Positions 17,748 to 27,671 are shown, counted from the stretch's first letter. The stretch: DNA of 64,000 nt from an uncultured Aquimarina sp. (GCA_947493495.1 CANLRN010000004.1:1-64000); one strand, 5' to 3'. Numbers and translations are program-made. Notes: a model not told the origin generated them from the letters alone.

Positions 17748-19163
17748 GTGAAGAAAGTAATCATTATCGGTGCTGGGCCTGCTGGTTTAAGCGCTGCTTA
17801 TGAATTAAGTAAAAATGATATCGATGTTGAGGTATTTGAGGCTTCTCCATATATTGGTGGGATGTCACGTAGTTTTGATCTCTGGGATCAAAGGGTAGAT
17901 TTAGGACCCCACCGATTTTTTTCTAAAGAACCAAGAGTCAATAATTTTTTTGATGAAATTATAAAAGATGACTACACACTAGTACATAGACTCACACGTA
18001 TTTACTACAAAAAAAAATTCTTTGATTATCCCCTAAAATTGTGGAATGTTCTAAAGAACCTTAAGTTCATCACAATCATTACTATCTTAATAGATTACGG
18101 GAAACAAAAAATGACGCCCATTAAAAATCCAGATACTTTTGAAAAATGGGTTACCAATAGATTTGGCAAAAAACTATACACTATTTTCTTTAAGTATTAT
18201 ACCGAGAAACTTTGGGGAATTTCTTGCTCTAAAATAGATGCAGACTGGGCTTCACAGAGAATTAAAGGGCTTTCTTTAATGGAAGCTGTTATGAGTGCAT
18301 TAAAAGGCAATAAAGGGAACAACCATAAAACCTTAGTAGATCAATTTGCTTATCCTAAAAATGGAACAGGCTCACTATATGAAAAAGCAGAAGCACTGAT
18401 TATAAATAAAAAAGGAGTCATCCATAAAGAAACCCCAGTTAAAAAAATTATCATAGAAAACAACAGCTGTAAAGGAATCATTACTCAAGATGGAATAGCA
18501 CATTATGCTGATTATGTAATTTCTTCAATGCCCCTTACTTCATTGATTAAAGGGATAGATATCACACCCAAGGATATTTTAGAAGCTGGAGAAAAACTAT
18601 ATTTCAGAAATACGATATTAGTATACTTAGAAATTAATAAAAAAGACTTATTCAAGGACAATTGGATCTATGTCCATTCTCCAGAGGTACGCCACGGTAG
18701 AATAACCAATTTTAGGAACTGGTGCCCTAGCCTGAATAAAGGACACAAAAGTACAATTCTATGTTTGGAGTTTTGGGCATTTGACATAGATGAAATATGG
18801 GTGGCTAAAGATAGTTATCTTACAGATTTGGCTATAAAAGAGCTCAAAACATTACACCTTATTGATGCAAATGAAACGATCCAAAATTCTAAAATTGTAA
18901 GAGTGCCTAAATGCTACCCTGTCTATGAAATAGGATATAAAGAACATCTGAAAAAAATTGAAGGGTATCTAAATAGTATTGACAAGCTTATTCCTATTGG
19001 TCGTTACGGCGCTTTTAAATATAATAATCAAGATCACTCTATATTAATGGGTATTCTAGCTGCGCAAAATATTATAAATACTACAGATATTGATCTCTGG
19101 AGTATTAATACAGATACAGAATATCATGAAGATGGCGAAGTTAAAGATGTTTTGATCCAGTAA
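17748..19163 (+). CDS. FAD-dependent oxidoreductase, UDP-galactopyranose-mutase/protoporphyrinogen-oxidase-like
   Basis: About 471 residues. It begins VKKVIIIGAGPAGLSAAYELSK, the FAD-binding GxGxxG Rossmann fold, followed by the second FAD contact FEASPYIGGMSRSF and the GPHRFF motif seen in enzymes annotated as UDP-galactopyranose mutase-like or amine-oxidase-like. The exact reaction is not determined; the location next to a GT39-like membrane protein suggests surface glycan work. No ATG is available: start is GTG at 17748 or TTG at 17745. The stop codon lies in the first bases of a dispersed repeat (19160-19229). Confidence 0.85.
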   Translation: MKKVIIIGAGPAGLSAAYELSKNDIDVEVFEASPYIGGMSRSFDLWDQRVDLGPHRFFSKEPRVNNFFDEIIKDDYTLVHRLTRIYYKKKFFDYPLKLWNVLKNLKFITIITILIDYGKQKMTPIKNPDTFEKWVTNRFGKKLYTIFFKYYTEKLWGISCSKIDADWASQRIKGLSLMEAVMSALKGNKGNNHKTLVDQFAYPKNGTGSLYEKAEALIINKKGVIHKETPVKKIIIENNSCKGIITQDGIAHYADYVISSMPLTSLIKGIDITPKDILEAGEKLYFRNTILVYLEINKKDLFKDNWIYVHSPEVRHGRITNFRNWCPSLNKGHKSTILCLEFWAFDIDEIWVAKDSYLTDLAIKELKTLHLIDANETIQNSKIVRVPKCYPVYEIGYKEHLKKIEGYLNSIDKLIPIGRYGAFKYNNQDHSILMGILAAQNIINTTDIDLWSINTDTEYHEDGEVKDVLIQ

Positions 19164-19229
19164 ACTACTTGGGAACAAGTCTACCTAGCATCAATTAGAC
19201 AGGCTTAGAGGTATTAGACCCGAGACCCC
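19160..19229 (+). repeat. Dispersed ~70-bp repeat, copy A
   Basis: Shares about 85% of positions with 49909-49979 in the same orientation, including ACAAGTCTACCT, GCATCAAT, AGACAG and CTTAGAGGTATTAGACC. It overlaps the stop codon of the FAD protein and supplies the last codons of the GT39-like gene on the other strand. Origin unknown; may be the end of an old insertion element. Confidence 0.65.
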
Positions 19230-20556
19230 ACTTTTTTTTATCCATATAAAAATTCTTTAGTGTTGCCAATAAATCACTACACCCTAGTACAGAAAAAACT
19301 AGATATGCTGGTAAAACAGGAACAAAAAATCGAGATGCTCCTAATGGTCCTGTTAAAGCAACTACGTACAAAATGAGAAATAAAGTAGTGACTATTACAA
19401 AATTTGTTTTTCTATAATTTTTGATCCAAAACCAAACAAAACCAACTCCTTTTATAAGATTTAGTAACAGAATAACAAAAAATGATAGAACTAAAAATAT
19501 TGGTTGAGATTTCAAAAATTTAAAAGCTCTTTTTAGTCCTCCATTATTTAAATAATGTAAAATCCCTTTTTCTGGATTTTCTAGTTGTATGTTGAAAAAT
19601 TTAAAAAGATCAAACCTGCCGGGATCGATAAACATTCTTAGACAACCTTTTCCATGAAAAATGCCATATCCTATCAGGTCCTGTTTGAGGTATTTGATTG
19701 ACTGATTCCTAATATAATGCTGCCGCTTAGGGTATTCTTGTATTTTAGAGGCCTCAGACAGAACAGAACTGGTTATCGCCAGTGCTTTTTCTGGTCCGTA
19801 TTTATGCTGATGAAAATACTTTAAATTCCATTCTAATAAATTAGAATTCTGCAGGCTAGAAAAATCATAACTCCCCGTCCTATTATAATTCCAATGACAA
19901 TACAATAAGAATACCAGTAAAGGAATCACACTACTTAAGAAACCATATTTTATTTTTGTCTTTCTACAAATTAGTAGTGTTATTATAATATTGGGGATGA
20001 TGAATAGGTAAAAAACAGGTTTGGTTAGAAATAAGAGTATGATAATGAGTTGAAAAAAAATCAAATGCTTCCAAGAAGGGTTTTTGAACAACTTATGTAA
20101 GGTATACAATAAAAGAATAATAAAAAACTGGAGTAATATCTCACTCATAACCAAATTTGTATAAACAAACTGATTGATAGAAGTTCCTATAAAAATGAAA
20201 AACCATAACTGATTTATTTTAAATGAGTTTTCTTCAAAAATTTGCTTAATCCAGAGTAACGAAATTATAGAAAGCAGATTTTGGAACAACAATATTGCAA
20301 TAGTAGATTTTAGAAACCCAGATGTAATGATGATGAATAATGAATATATGGGAGGCCTTCGGGTATAATTACTTTCTTCGATTTGAGTCTGTAAATCTCC
20401 GCAATAAAACTCAAAGGTATTCACTATATTTTCGGCTAACTGATAGTACTCATATGAATCAACAATGAAAAAATCTCCAATGATAATTTTTATAACAAAA
20501 AATAGTAAATGAATACCGATAAGACTAGTGATAAAAATATGGTGCTTAACTTTCAT
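19195..20556 (-). CDS. GT39-like multi-pass membrane glycosyltransferase
   Basis: 453 residues with about ten membrane helices. The first extracytoplasmic loop has DSYEYYQLA (D33, E36), the acidic pair that binds the lipid-linked sugar in the PMT/ArnT superfamily, and then NYTRRPPIYSLFI, the conserved Pro region. Likely transfers a sugar from a polyprenyl-phosphate carrier to a glycan or lipid. Acceptor unknown. The last 11 or so codons lie inside a dispersed repeat, so the natural C-terminus may have been replaced. Last gene behind saccharopine dehydrogenase and Lrp, 6 bp after Lrp. Confidence 0.8.
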   Translation of the reverse strand: MKVKHHIFITSLIGIHLLFFVIKIIIGDFFIVDSYEYYQLAENIVNTFEFYCGDLQTQIEESNYTRRPPIYSLFIIITSGFLKSTIAILLFQNLLSIISLLWIKQIFEENSFKINQLWFFIFIGTSINQFVYTNLVMSEILLQFFIILLLYTLHKLFKNPSWKHLIFFQLIIILLFLTKPVFYLFIIPNIIITLLICRKTKIKYGFLSSVIPLLVFLLYCHWNYNRTGSYDFSSLQNSNLLEWNLKYFHQHKYGPEKALAITSSVLSEASKIQEYPKRQHYIRNQSIKYLKQDLIGYGIFHGKGCLRMFIDPGRFDLFKFFNIQLENPEKGILHYLNNGGLKRAFKFLKSQPIFLVLSFFVILLLNLIKGVGFVWFWIKNYRKTNFVIVTTLFLILYVVALTGPLGASRFFVPVLPAYLVFSVLGCSDLLATLKNFYMDKKKWGLGSNTSKPV

Positions 20557-20562
20557 CAGCTT

Positions 20563-21033
20563 TTATATTCTAATCTGCCTGCTTATTTGTTGATCCAACG
20601 AAATAAAAGTCTCTGTTCTGGAAACTCCTTCAATTGCCTGAATTTCTTTATTCAATAAATTCATTAAGTGTTCATTATCTTTACAAAGAATTTTGATAAA
20701 GATAGACCAATTCCCCGTAGTATAATGACATTCAATCACTTCGGGGATATTTTCTAATTGTTTAACTGCCTTAGGATTACTCACTGCTTTATCCAAGTAG
20801 ACACCTACAAACGCCATGGTTTTATAGCCTAATACTTTTGGATCTATAATAAATTTAGAACCAGCAATTAAACCAGAGGCTTCTAATTTTCTTAATCGTT
20901 GGTGAATCGCTGCTCCCGAAATCCCAATTTTACGTGCTATTTTTAGAATAGGTCTCCGTGCATCTTCCATTAGATTGCGAAGAATCTCCTTATCGATACC
21001 ATCTATTTTTAAATTGCTGTTTTGCACTTTCAT
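20563..21033 (-). CDS. Lrp/AsnC family transcriptional regulator
   Basis: 156 residues: N-terminal helix-turn-helix (about 12-60, with IDGIDKEILRNLMEDARRPILKIARKIGISGAAIHQRLRKLE) and a C-terminal RAM/AsnC ligand-binding domain. These regulators sense amino acids and often control neighbouring catabolic genes. It lies 69 bp behind the saccharopine dehydrogenase family gene on the same strand, suggesting that it regulates that gene and perhaps others in amino-acid metabolism. Confidence 0.93.
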   Translation of the reverse strand: MKVQNSNLKIDGIDKEILRNLMEDARRPILKIARKIGISGAAIHQRLRKLEASGLIAGSKFIIDPKVLGYKTMAFVGVYLDKAVSNPKAVKQLENIPEVIECHYTTGNWSIFIKILCKDNEHLMNLLNKEIQAIEGVSRTETFISLDQQISRQIRI

Positions 21034-21102
21034 AGAAAAATAAGTAACAATTAGAAAGTAAATGTACCAATTATGATTTAAATCTAAAGGCTATAAACTA
21101 TA

Positions 21103-22473
21103 TTATCCTTTTACACCATCAAGATTGTATCCCAAATACTCGCGTTCTTTTTCTTTAAAAATAATACCATATGTCTCTAATTCTTCCAGGATAGGCGTAT
21201 ATATTTCTTTCTGAATCGGAATTTGTACTCCTGGTGTTGTGATATCCTTATTCAGAATTTTTAGAGTGGCAATAGCTACTGGTAATCCTACTGTTTTTGC
21301 CATAGCTGTGTATTTCTGATTTTGCCCAACACATACCATAGTGGCGTCAATTTGCTTACGTTCTCCTTCAAGCTCATATCCAAATTTATGATACATTACA
21401 ATCATATCTTTATCATCCTCATTTAACGTCCATTTATCCATTAATATTTTCTGAAGAACCATAGCTGGAGTGGCATTAGGGATACCGATTTTTTTATTGG
21501 GATTAAAAATATCTAGCTCTACTAGTTTATCCCATATACTATCGTCTTGATCAATTTTTAGGTAATGACGTAGTTTTAACTCTACAGAATCTGATGGAGA
21601 ATATGCCAAAAATGAATTGGTAAAATCGCGATAACTCATATCTTCTGAATTTGTTAAGGTATAGTCATCTGCTGTCATCCCTAATTGTACAAATATATTC
21701 CAGGCTTTAGAAAATCCAACTCTTCTTATGGTTCCTCTGTATAGTGTTAAAACATCATCTAGGCCATAAATCTTTTGATATTTTAATGAGTTTCTATTGG
21801 CATATGCCTCAAAACGTCCGTAGTTTTCTACTTCCAGGAATTCTGTTCTCCTAAATAATTTGTGGTACGGAATATACTTATAGGCCCCTTCCTGAAGAAA
21901 TTCTGCAGCACTTCCTTGACCAGCGACAACTACATTTCGGGGATTCCAGGTAAATTTATAATTCCAAAGATTGGTATCACTTTCGGGAGCTACCAATCCG
22001 CCAGTAAATGACTCGAACAATAGCATTTTGCCTCCTTGATCACGTATACGATCTATGACGTGCATGGCACTCATATGATCAATTCCAGGGTCTACACCAA
22101 TCTCGTTCATAAAAACGAGCTTCTTTTTTTTAACCTCTCCATCTAATGCCTGCATTTCTGGGCTTACATAAGATGCAGTAACCATAGATTTATTAAATTG
22201 TAAGCAATCTCTAGCTACTTCGATATGAAATCTAGCAGGTAGCATCGATACTACAATATCCGCATCTTTTATTGCCTCTTCTCTTGCAGATTTATTAAAA
22301 ATATCTAATGCAATAGCGGTTGTATTACTATGATTCGCCGCTAACTCTTTAGCCTGATCAATGGAGATATCTCCAATCGTAATGTGCAAGTTTTCTGAAA
22401 CAGATTTATCCTGAAAATATGTAACTAAAACTGCAGTGGATTTACCTGCTCCAATAACCAATATTTTTCGCAT
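21103..22473 (-). CDS. Saccharopine dehydrogenase family protein
   Basis: 456 residues. N-terminal Rossmann fold with MRKILVIGAGKSTAVLVTYF and a DIVVSMLPARFH segment typical of the LYS9/saccharopine dehydrogenase C-terminal (glutamate-forming) family; GVDPGIDHMSAMHVID and the catalytic-domain segments GLVAPESDTNLWNYKFTWNPRNVV follow. In lysine degradation the enzyme splits saccharopine into glutamate and aminoadipate semialdehyde. A glutaryl-CoA-dehydrogenase-like enzyme is encoded at 48596-49774, in line with lysine catabolism, but the two are not linked. Divergent from DUF423. Confidence 0.88.
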   Translation of the reverse strand: MRKILVIGAGKSTAVLVTYFQDKSVSENLHITIGDISIDQAKELAANHSNTTAIALDIFNKSAREEAIKDADIVVSMLPARFHIEVARDCLQFNKSMVTASYVSPEMQALDGEVKKKKLVFMNEIGVDPGIDHMSAMHVIDRIRDQGGKMLLFESFTGGLVAPESDTNLWNYKFTWNPRNVVVAGQGSAAEFLQEGAYKYIPYHKLFRRTEFLEVENYGRFEAYANRNSLKYQKIYGLDDVLTLYRGTIRRVGFSKAWNIFVQLGMTADDYTLTNSEDMSYRDFTNSFLAYSPSDSVELKLRHYLKIDQDDSIWDKLVELDIFNPNKKIGIPNATPAMVLQKILMDKWTLNEDDKDMIVMYHKFGYELEGERKQIDATMVCVGQNQKYTAMAKTVGLPVAIATLKILNKDITTPGVQIPIQKEIYTPILEELETYGIIFKEKEREYLGYNLDGVKG

Positions 22474-22623
22474 ACCTAATATTTTTTAATAACTTTGATA
22501 CGAATGTAATAAATACCTTAAACGTAACTTCTCGATTATAGTGTATTAATTATAAATTCATAAAAAATGTGTCTAAAAATATTGGTTTTTATAAAAACAT
22601 AATCAATTATCGCCTAAAAAAGA

Positions 22624-23007
22624 ATGAATAAAACAATTTTGATTACTGGAACGGTTGCAGCATTATTAGCAGTAGTATTGGGAGCTTTTGGAGCGCACGG
22701 ATTAGAGAAGCTAGTAGATGCAGGTGGTATAGATTCTTTTGTAACAGGTGTTCGATATCAGATGTATCATGCAATTGTTTGCTTGGTACTGGGTACTATG
22801 ACACTATTATCGGAAACGTCTAAAAAACGGATTTTTTATTTTTTCCTGAGCGGAATGATTCTTTTTTCTGGATCTATTTATCTTTTGGTTATTGACGAAG
22901 TTTTGGGGATTTCTCTCTCTGCTATTGGTTTTATAACCCCTTTGGGAGGTTTGTTGTTAATTTTAGGATGGATTTTCTTTTTGATTGCACTTATCAGGGT
23001 GAAATAA
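22624..23007 (+). CDS. DUF423 membrane protein
   Basis: 127 residues, four membrane segments, with the family pattern GAFGAHGLEKL near the N-terminus and YHAIVCLVLG after it. Members (YwdK/YgdD) are small inner-membrane proteins of unknown role. Single gene; start ATG at 22624. Confidence 0.88.
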   Translation: MNKTILITGTVAALLAVVLGAFGAHGLEKLVDAGGIDSFVTGVRYQMYHAIVCLVLGTMTLLSETSKKRIFYFFLSGMILFSGSIYLLVIDEVLGISLSAIGFITPLGGLLLILGWIFFLIALIRVK

Positions 23008-23530
23008 CTTTCTTTCTTTTACTTAGAGAAGATTATTTATCAAAAAGGAGTACTTCTTAAGAATTCTATATAAGTATCTGTTCTTCGAATACCTTTTACA
23101 TAAAATATGGCAATAAAATATTTAATACAGGTACTTATCCCAATATGATGAGTAGAGAATAACAAAAATTGTTTTGTGTCATTAAGACCTATATAAATTA
23201 CATTGCTTTCTTTTATTTCTTGTATAGAGGTTTTATTTTTTATACCAATGGAGACGTCTGAAAAGTCAATAAATCCTGTAATTATCAATTTGAGCTTGTC
23301 AAAAATATTTTGAAAACCAGCATATTAAAAACTTATTTTTATCTTAGAATGCTCGGTTTGATTACTTTTCAGAGAATCTCATTGTTCTTGAATTTAGAAG
23401 TATCAAGTTTGATATTATTTGAGAAAATAAAGTTACATTTATCTTGTTTTTTAAAAAACGTTTAGGACGCTATTGATCATATATAAATAGATGTTTATCT
23501 GCCAAGGAAAACATTGCAATATTTTTAAAG
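23008..23530. other. Gene-poor stretch with degenerate LytTR-like reading frame
   Basis: On the minus strand an open frame from 23324 down to 23040 reads like a faint LytTR DNA-binding domain (SNVIYIGLNDTKQFLLF ... FYVKGIRRTDTYIEFLRS), but the only start is a TTG at 23288 and no preceding domain is visible. I treat it as a possible remnant. Between 23330 and 23530 I see only AT-rich sequence ahead of the GH117 gene. Confidence 0.4.
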
Positions 23531-24769
23531 ATGAAAACTTCTATAATTACAAGTTTACTAGTATTATTTTTATTTCTCAGTGCCTCGTGTGCGCACCCAG
23601 AAAAAAAAGTGCCAGAAGAAATTGCTTCAAAAAAAATGAGTGCTTCCTATAAACGATTTAGAGAAAGTAAACTCCGTTTTGAAAAGTATAATGAATTTAA
23701 TACTGATTTTAAGTTTAAAGAGATTAGTGGTATTGGTTATGAAGAAGGAGTGACAAGAAGGGATCCATCGAGTGTAATTAAGGTTGGAGATCTTTATTAT
23801 GTATGGTATACAAAACCACAAGCAAATACTCCATTGGTAGGCCCTAAAAAAGCTACAGACTCTACAAGAGCATTTCATTGGGATTTGTGTGATATATGGT
23901 ATGCTACCTCTGCTGATGGTTATGATTGGAAAGAGCAGGGAATCGCTGTTTCGAGAGGTGTCAAAGGGAGTTATGATCACAGGAGTGTATATACTACTGA
24001 TGTTTTGGTAGCAAACGGAAAATATTACTTGGCATATCAAGCGGCTGGTAGTTTACAACAGGCAAGATGGGCAGGAAGTTATTTTCATGCTGGGGACTTT
24101 AATAAAAATGTGATAGGAATGTCGTGGGCAGATAGTCCAGATGGCCCTTGGCATCGTTTTGAAGAACCTGTTCTAAAAGTAGGTTCAGAAACATCCTGGG
24201 ATGGAGAAGTCGTACACGATCCTAGTTTTGTAGTACGTGAGGGCAAGTATTGGATGTATTATAAAAGTGCTGGACGAGTGCCTTGGAAACCAAATATTTC
24301 TGATGGAGAGTTTACTAAAGAATTTGCTGATATGCCCCATGCTGTAATAGGCGTAGCGGTTTCAGAAAACCCAGAAGGGCCTTATATTAAATCTGAATAT
24401 AATCCTGTATTAATAGGAGGACATGAGTGCATCGTTTGGCCATATCGCAATGGTGTCTGTGCTTTTTTAAGCGAAGGTCCCGAAGGAAAAAGTATTCAGT
24501 TTGCAGAAGATGGAATAAATTTTTACCCTGTAAAACATGGATTAAAAAAACCGGAGGCTGGTGGAGTGTTCCGCACAAGTAATTTTGTAGATACTGATAG
24601 TTTACCAGGAAAAGGGATTACTTGGGGACTCATGCATATACTTGGTAAATGGAATTATTTAAGGCGATTCGAGTGCAATCTGTCCCTAGAAAAAGGAGAT
24701 AGCATCAATGCCGAATATCAAAAAGTATTGAACTATAAAAACAGTGAGGGATATGATTATGAAAAATAA
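23531..24769 (+). CDS. GH117 family glycoside hydrolase, lipoprotein
   Basis: 412 residues. Signal peptide with lipobox LSASC (lipidated Cys20). The five-bladed propeller sequence matches GH117: RRDPSSV (Asp78), YYVWYTK, WDLCDIWYATSADGYDWKEQG, DSPDGPWHRF, VVHDPSF (Asp230) and GGHECIVW (His298, Glu299). Known GH117 enzymes remove terminal 3,6-anhydro-L-galactose from neoagaro-oligosaccharides. Whether this one acts on agar, porphyran or a related galactan is not certain from sequence. It likely sits on the periplasmic or outer-membrane face, and is followed 60 bp later by a GH2 enzyme, an expected partner for stripping oligosaccharides. Confidence 0.88.
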   Translation: MKTSIITSLLVLFLFLSASCAHPEKKVPEEIASKKMSASYKRFRESKLRFEKYNEFNTDFKFKEISGIGYEEGVTRRDPSSVIKVGDLYYVWYTKPQANTPLVGPKKATDSTRAFHWDLCDIWYATSADGYDWKEQGIAVSRGVKGSYDHRSVYTTDVLVANGKYYLAYQAAGSLQQARWAGSYFHAGDFNKNVIGMSWADSPDGPWHRFEEPVLKVGSETSWDGEVVHDPSFVVREGKYWMYYKSAGRVPWKPNISDGEFTKEFADMPHAVIGVAVSENPEGPYIKSEYNPVLIGGHECIVWPYRNGVCAFLSEGPEGKSIQFAEDGINFYPVKHGLKKPEAGGVFRTSNFVDTDSLPGKGITWGLMHILGKWNYLRRFECNLSLEKGDSINAEYQKVLNYKNSEGYDYEK

Positions 24770-24829
24770 TATCGTAAATGCCTTATTCCAGTAAATTCAT
24801 AATAATTACAAGAGTCATACAAAAAATAC

Positions 24830-26869
24830 ATGTTTAAAAACACACTTCTTTTACTTACATTTTTAAGTACTATCGCACAAGGGCAAATATCTTTTGTTAA
24901 AGAGAGAAATCATATATCGCTAACAGAGTGGAAATTCAAAAAAGGAACTGTTTATAATGCTTTTCAAAAAGATTTTGATAGTACTTCTTGGGAAGAAATT
25001 AAGGTGCCACACACCTATTCTATGGATGCTATTAATGAAGTAGGGTATTATCGTGGTCAAGCTTGGTATCGCTCGCGTGTTCGTATTCCTGAGTCCATGG
25101 GAGGACAGCGTATCTTTATTCGTTTTGAAGCCGTAGGACATGATTCTAAAGTTTTTGTGAATGGAAAAGAGATAGGTGCCCATATAGGTGGATATTCCGC
25201 CTTTTGTTATGAGATTACGGATGCAGTAACTGCGGATCATGATGCAATACTAGCAATTCATGTGACTAATGAGCCTAATTTTAAGCGTATTCCAGTAAAT
25301 GATAAGCTATTCAATATATATGGAGGGATTTACAGACCTGTTCAAATTTTTTCGACTCCAAAAACAGCTATTGATCCCACATATTATGCTTCATCAGGAG
25401 TGTTTGTAGCGCTTAAAGAAAAGAATAAATCAAATGCCAGAATAGAAGTCAGAACTCATATAGCAGCTTCTGATACATCGAATAAGCGCTCTAAAATAGA
25501 ATATCATATTTTTAATCGTGATAAAAAATTACTAGCATCAGTAACCAAAGATATCTATTTGTCTGCCACAGATACCGTTATTACTGAGCCTATCAATATT
25601 GAGAATCCTATATATTGGAACGGGCGCAAAAATCCTTATCTATATACTGTAAAAGTCGCTATAATAAGCGATGGAAAAAAGGATGAAATCCATCAATCTT
25701 TTGGTTTAAAAACATTTAAAATCGATGCTCAAAAAGGAAGTTATTTAAACGATGCTCCATATCGTATGTACGGGGTGTGTATGCATCAGGAATGGAAGCA
25801 ATATGGTCCAGCGCTAAAAGGTGAGCACCATATAAAAGATATGGAAATGGTTGATGAGATTGGGGCTACTACATTGCGTTTATCTCATTATCAACATTCT
25901 GATATTACCTACCAGCAAGCTGATGAGAAAGGAATTTTAGTTTGGGCAGAAATTCCTTATGTACACGATTATAGCGGGCGAGAGGGCGATAATGCCAAAC
26001 AACAACTCAGGGAGTTGATTCTACAAAATTACAATCATCCCAGTATCTATGTTTGGGGACTTTGGAATGAAGTGAGGGCATATCAGAGCAGTGAAGAACC
26101 TTGCGTGTCTCTTACGCATGAGCTTAAAAAAATAGCTCATGATCTTGACCCTACCCGATTAACAACCTCTGCTAGTGATCGAGGAATGGAATCGAATATG
26201 GGGAATATCACAGATCTACAAGCCTGGAATAAATACTATGGTTGGTATTATGGCTACTATAAAGATATGGCTACTTGGTTGGATGAATCGCACAAAAAGT
26301 ATCCAGATATAGCTTTGGGAATCAGTGAATATGGTATTGGAGGTAATATATTTCAACAAGATAGCACTAGATTAGAAAAACCTTCTGGAAATTATTTTCC
26401 AGAATCCGAGCAAACTAAGTATCATGAGATTACTTGGCCTATTATAAAAGATCGCCCTTTTGTTTGGAGTTCTTTTGTTTGGAATATGTTTGATTTTTCT
26501 GTTGGTGGCTGGAATCGTGGAGGAATACCTAATCTAAATCACAAAGGCTTGGTTACCTATGATAGAGCTGTTAAAAAAGATGCATTCTATTTTTATAAGG
26601 CCAACTGGTCTGATGAACCAGTACTTTATATTACAGAAAGGAGAAATAGTATTCGCACTGCCAAGAATATTGATATAAAAGTATATACAAATTTACCAGA
26701 AGTAACCTTGTTTATCAACGAAAAGAAAATAGCCAAAGAAAAATTAACTTCGGATACTAGTACAATGGTTTTTAAAAATGTTTCTTTATCTAAAGGTGAA
26801 AATACTATAAAAATAACCGCAAAATATCAGAAAGAGGTATACACAGATACTATTGTTTTAAGCTATTAA
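24830..26869 (+). CDS. GH2 family glycoside hydrolase (beta-galactosidase-like)
   Basis: 679 residues with a cleavable signal peptide (MFKNTLLLLTFLSTIAQG). The domain order is jelly-roll sugar-binding, immunoglobulin-like, TIM-barrel catalytic domain and a C-terminal beta domain. The acid/base is Glu414 in WGLWNEVRA and the nucleophile is probably Glu500 in GISEYG. GH2 enzymes release terminal beta-linked sugars; next to a GH117 it probably removes galactose units from agar-type oligosaccharides. No SusC/SusD pair, sulfatase or endo-acting agarase lies nearby, so this is at most a part of a utilisation locus. Confidence 0.92.
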   Translation: MFKNTLLLLTFLSTIAQGQISFVKERNHISLTEWKFKKGTVYNAFQKDFDSTSWEEIKVPHTYSMDAINEVGYYRGQAWYRSRVRIPESMGGQRIFIRFEAVGHDSKVFVNGKEIGAHIGGYSAFCYEITDAVTADHDAILAIHVTNEPNFKRIPVNDKLFNIYGGIYRPVQIFSTPKTAIDPTYYASSGVFVALKEKNKSNARIEVRTHIAASDTSNKRSKIEYHIFNRDKKLLASVTKDIYLSATDTVITEPINIENPIYWNGRKNPYLYTVKVAIISDGKKDEIHQSFGLKTFKIDAQKGSYLNDAPYRMYGVCMHQEWKQYGPALKGEHHIKDMEMVDEIGATTLRLSHYQHSDITYQQADEKGILVWAEIPYVHDYSGREGDNAKQQLRELILQNYNHPSIYVWGLWNEVRAYQSSEEPCVSLTHELKKIAHDLDPTRLTTSASDRGMESNMGNITDLQAWNKYYGWYYGYYKDMATWLDESHKKYPDIALGISEYGIGGNIFQQDSTRLEKPSGNYFPESEQTKYHEITWPIIKDRPFVWSSFVWNMFDFSVGGWNRGGIPNLNHKGLVTYDRAVKKDAFYFYKANWSDEPVLYITERRNSIRTAKNIDIKVYTNLPEVTLFINEKKIAKEKLTSDTSTMVFKNVSLSKGENTIKITAKYQKEVYTDTIVLSY

Positions 26870-26893
26870 ATCATTGTTGTATTGAACAAATAA

Positions 26894-27640
26894 CTATTTC
26901 TTATTTGCTTCTTTTATATATTTCTGTAACGCCATTGTCATCGAGGGTGTTTCAGGTGTGGGGGCCTGAATATTTACGATAAGGTCGTGTTCTTCTGCTG
27001 CTCTTACTGTGGAGTTGCCAAAGACAGCAATACGCGTATTATTTTGTTTAAAATCAGGGAAATTTTCGAATAACGATTTAATTCCTGAAGGGCTATAGAA
27101 CACTAAGATATCATAAAAAACATCTCGTAACTCAGAGAGATCACTTACTACCGTTCTATAAAAAATCCCTTGTGTCCAATCCACTTTTAATCCATCTAAG
27201 GTATCTGGGATAAGAGGTTTTAGTTTATCCGAAGAAGGCAATAAAAATTTCTCGTTCTTATATTTCTTGATTAGCGGAGTCAACTCCTGGAAAGTACGCT
27301 TACCTACATATATCTTTCTTTTTCTGTACACTACATATTTTTGTAGATAATACGCTACAGCTTCACTCTGGCAAAAATACTTTAAGGTATCAGGCACTTT
27401 GTATCGCATATCTTCTGCAATCCTAAAAAAATGATCTACAGAATTTCTACTAGTAAGTATGATAGCAGTAAATTGAGATAAGTCCAGTTTTTGTTGTCTT
27501 ACCTCTTTAGCATCTACGCCTTCTACATGAATAAACGGGATAAAGTCAATCTTTACCTTTTCTTTTTCTTCAAGCTCGAAATAAGGTGAATTTTCTACTT
27601 TAGGCTCTGGCTGTGAAACCAAAATCGTTTTCACTTTCAT
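26894..27640 (-). CDS. hemD: Uroporphyrinogen-III synthase
   Basis: 248 residues. Cyclises hydroxymethylbilane into uroporphyrinogen III in heme synthesis. It shows the loose but characteristic HemD pattern, including AIILTSRNSVDHFF near residue 80 and the C-terminal DILVFYSPSGIKSLFENFPDF. The start MKVKTILVSQPEPKVENSPYF is highly typical of Flavobacteriia. It lies 31 bp behind the DUF4271 gene, the usual partner in this group. Confidence 0.93.
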   Translation of the reverse strand: MKVKTILVSQPEPKVENSPYFELEEKEKVKIDFIPFIHVEGVDAKEVRQQKLDLSQFTAIILTSRNSVDHFFRIAEDMRYKVPDTLKYFCQSEAVAYYLQKYVVYRKRKIYVGKRTFQELTPLIKKYKNEKFLLPSSDKLKPLIPDTLDGLKVDWTQGIFYRTVVSDLSELRDVFYDILVFYSPSGIKSLFENFPDFKQNNTRIAVFGNSTVRAAEEHDLIVNIQAPTPETPSMTMALQKYIKEANKK

Positions 27641-27671
27641 ATATAGTATTTTATGTAAACGTCCTATGTGC

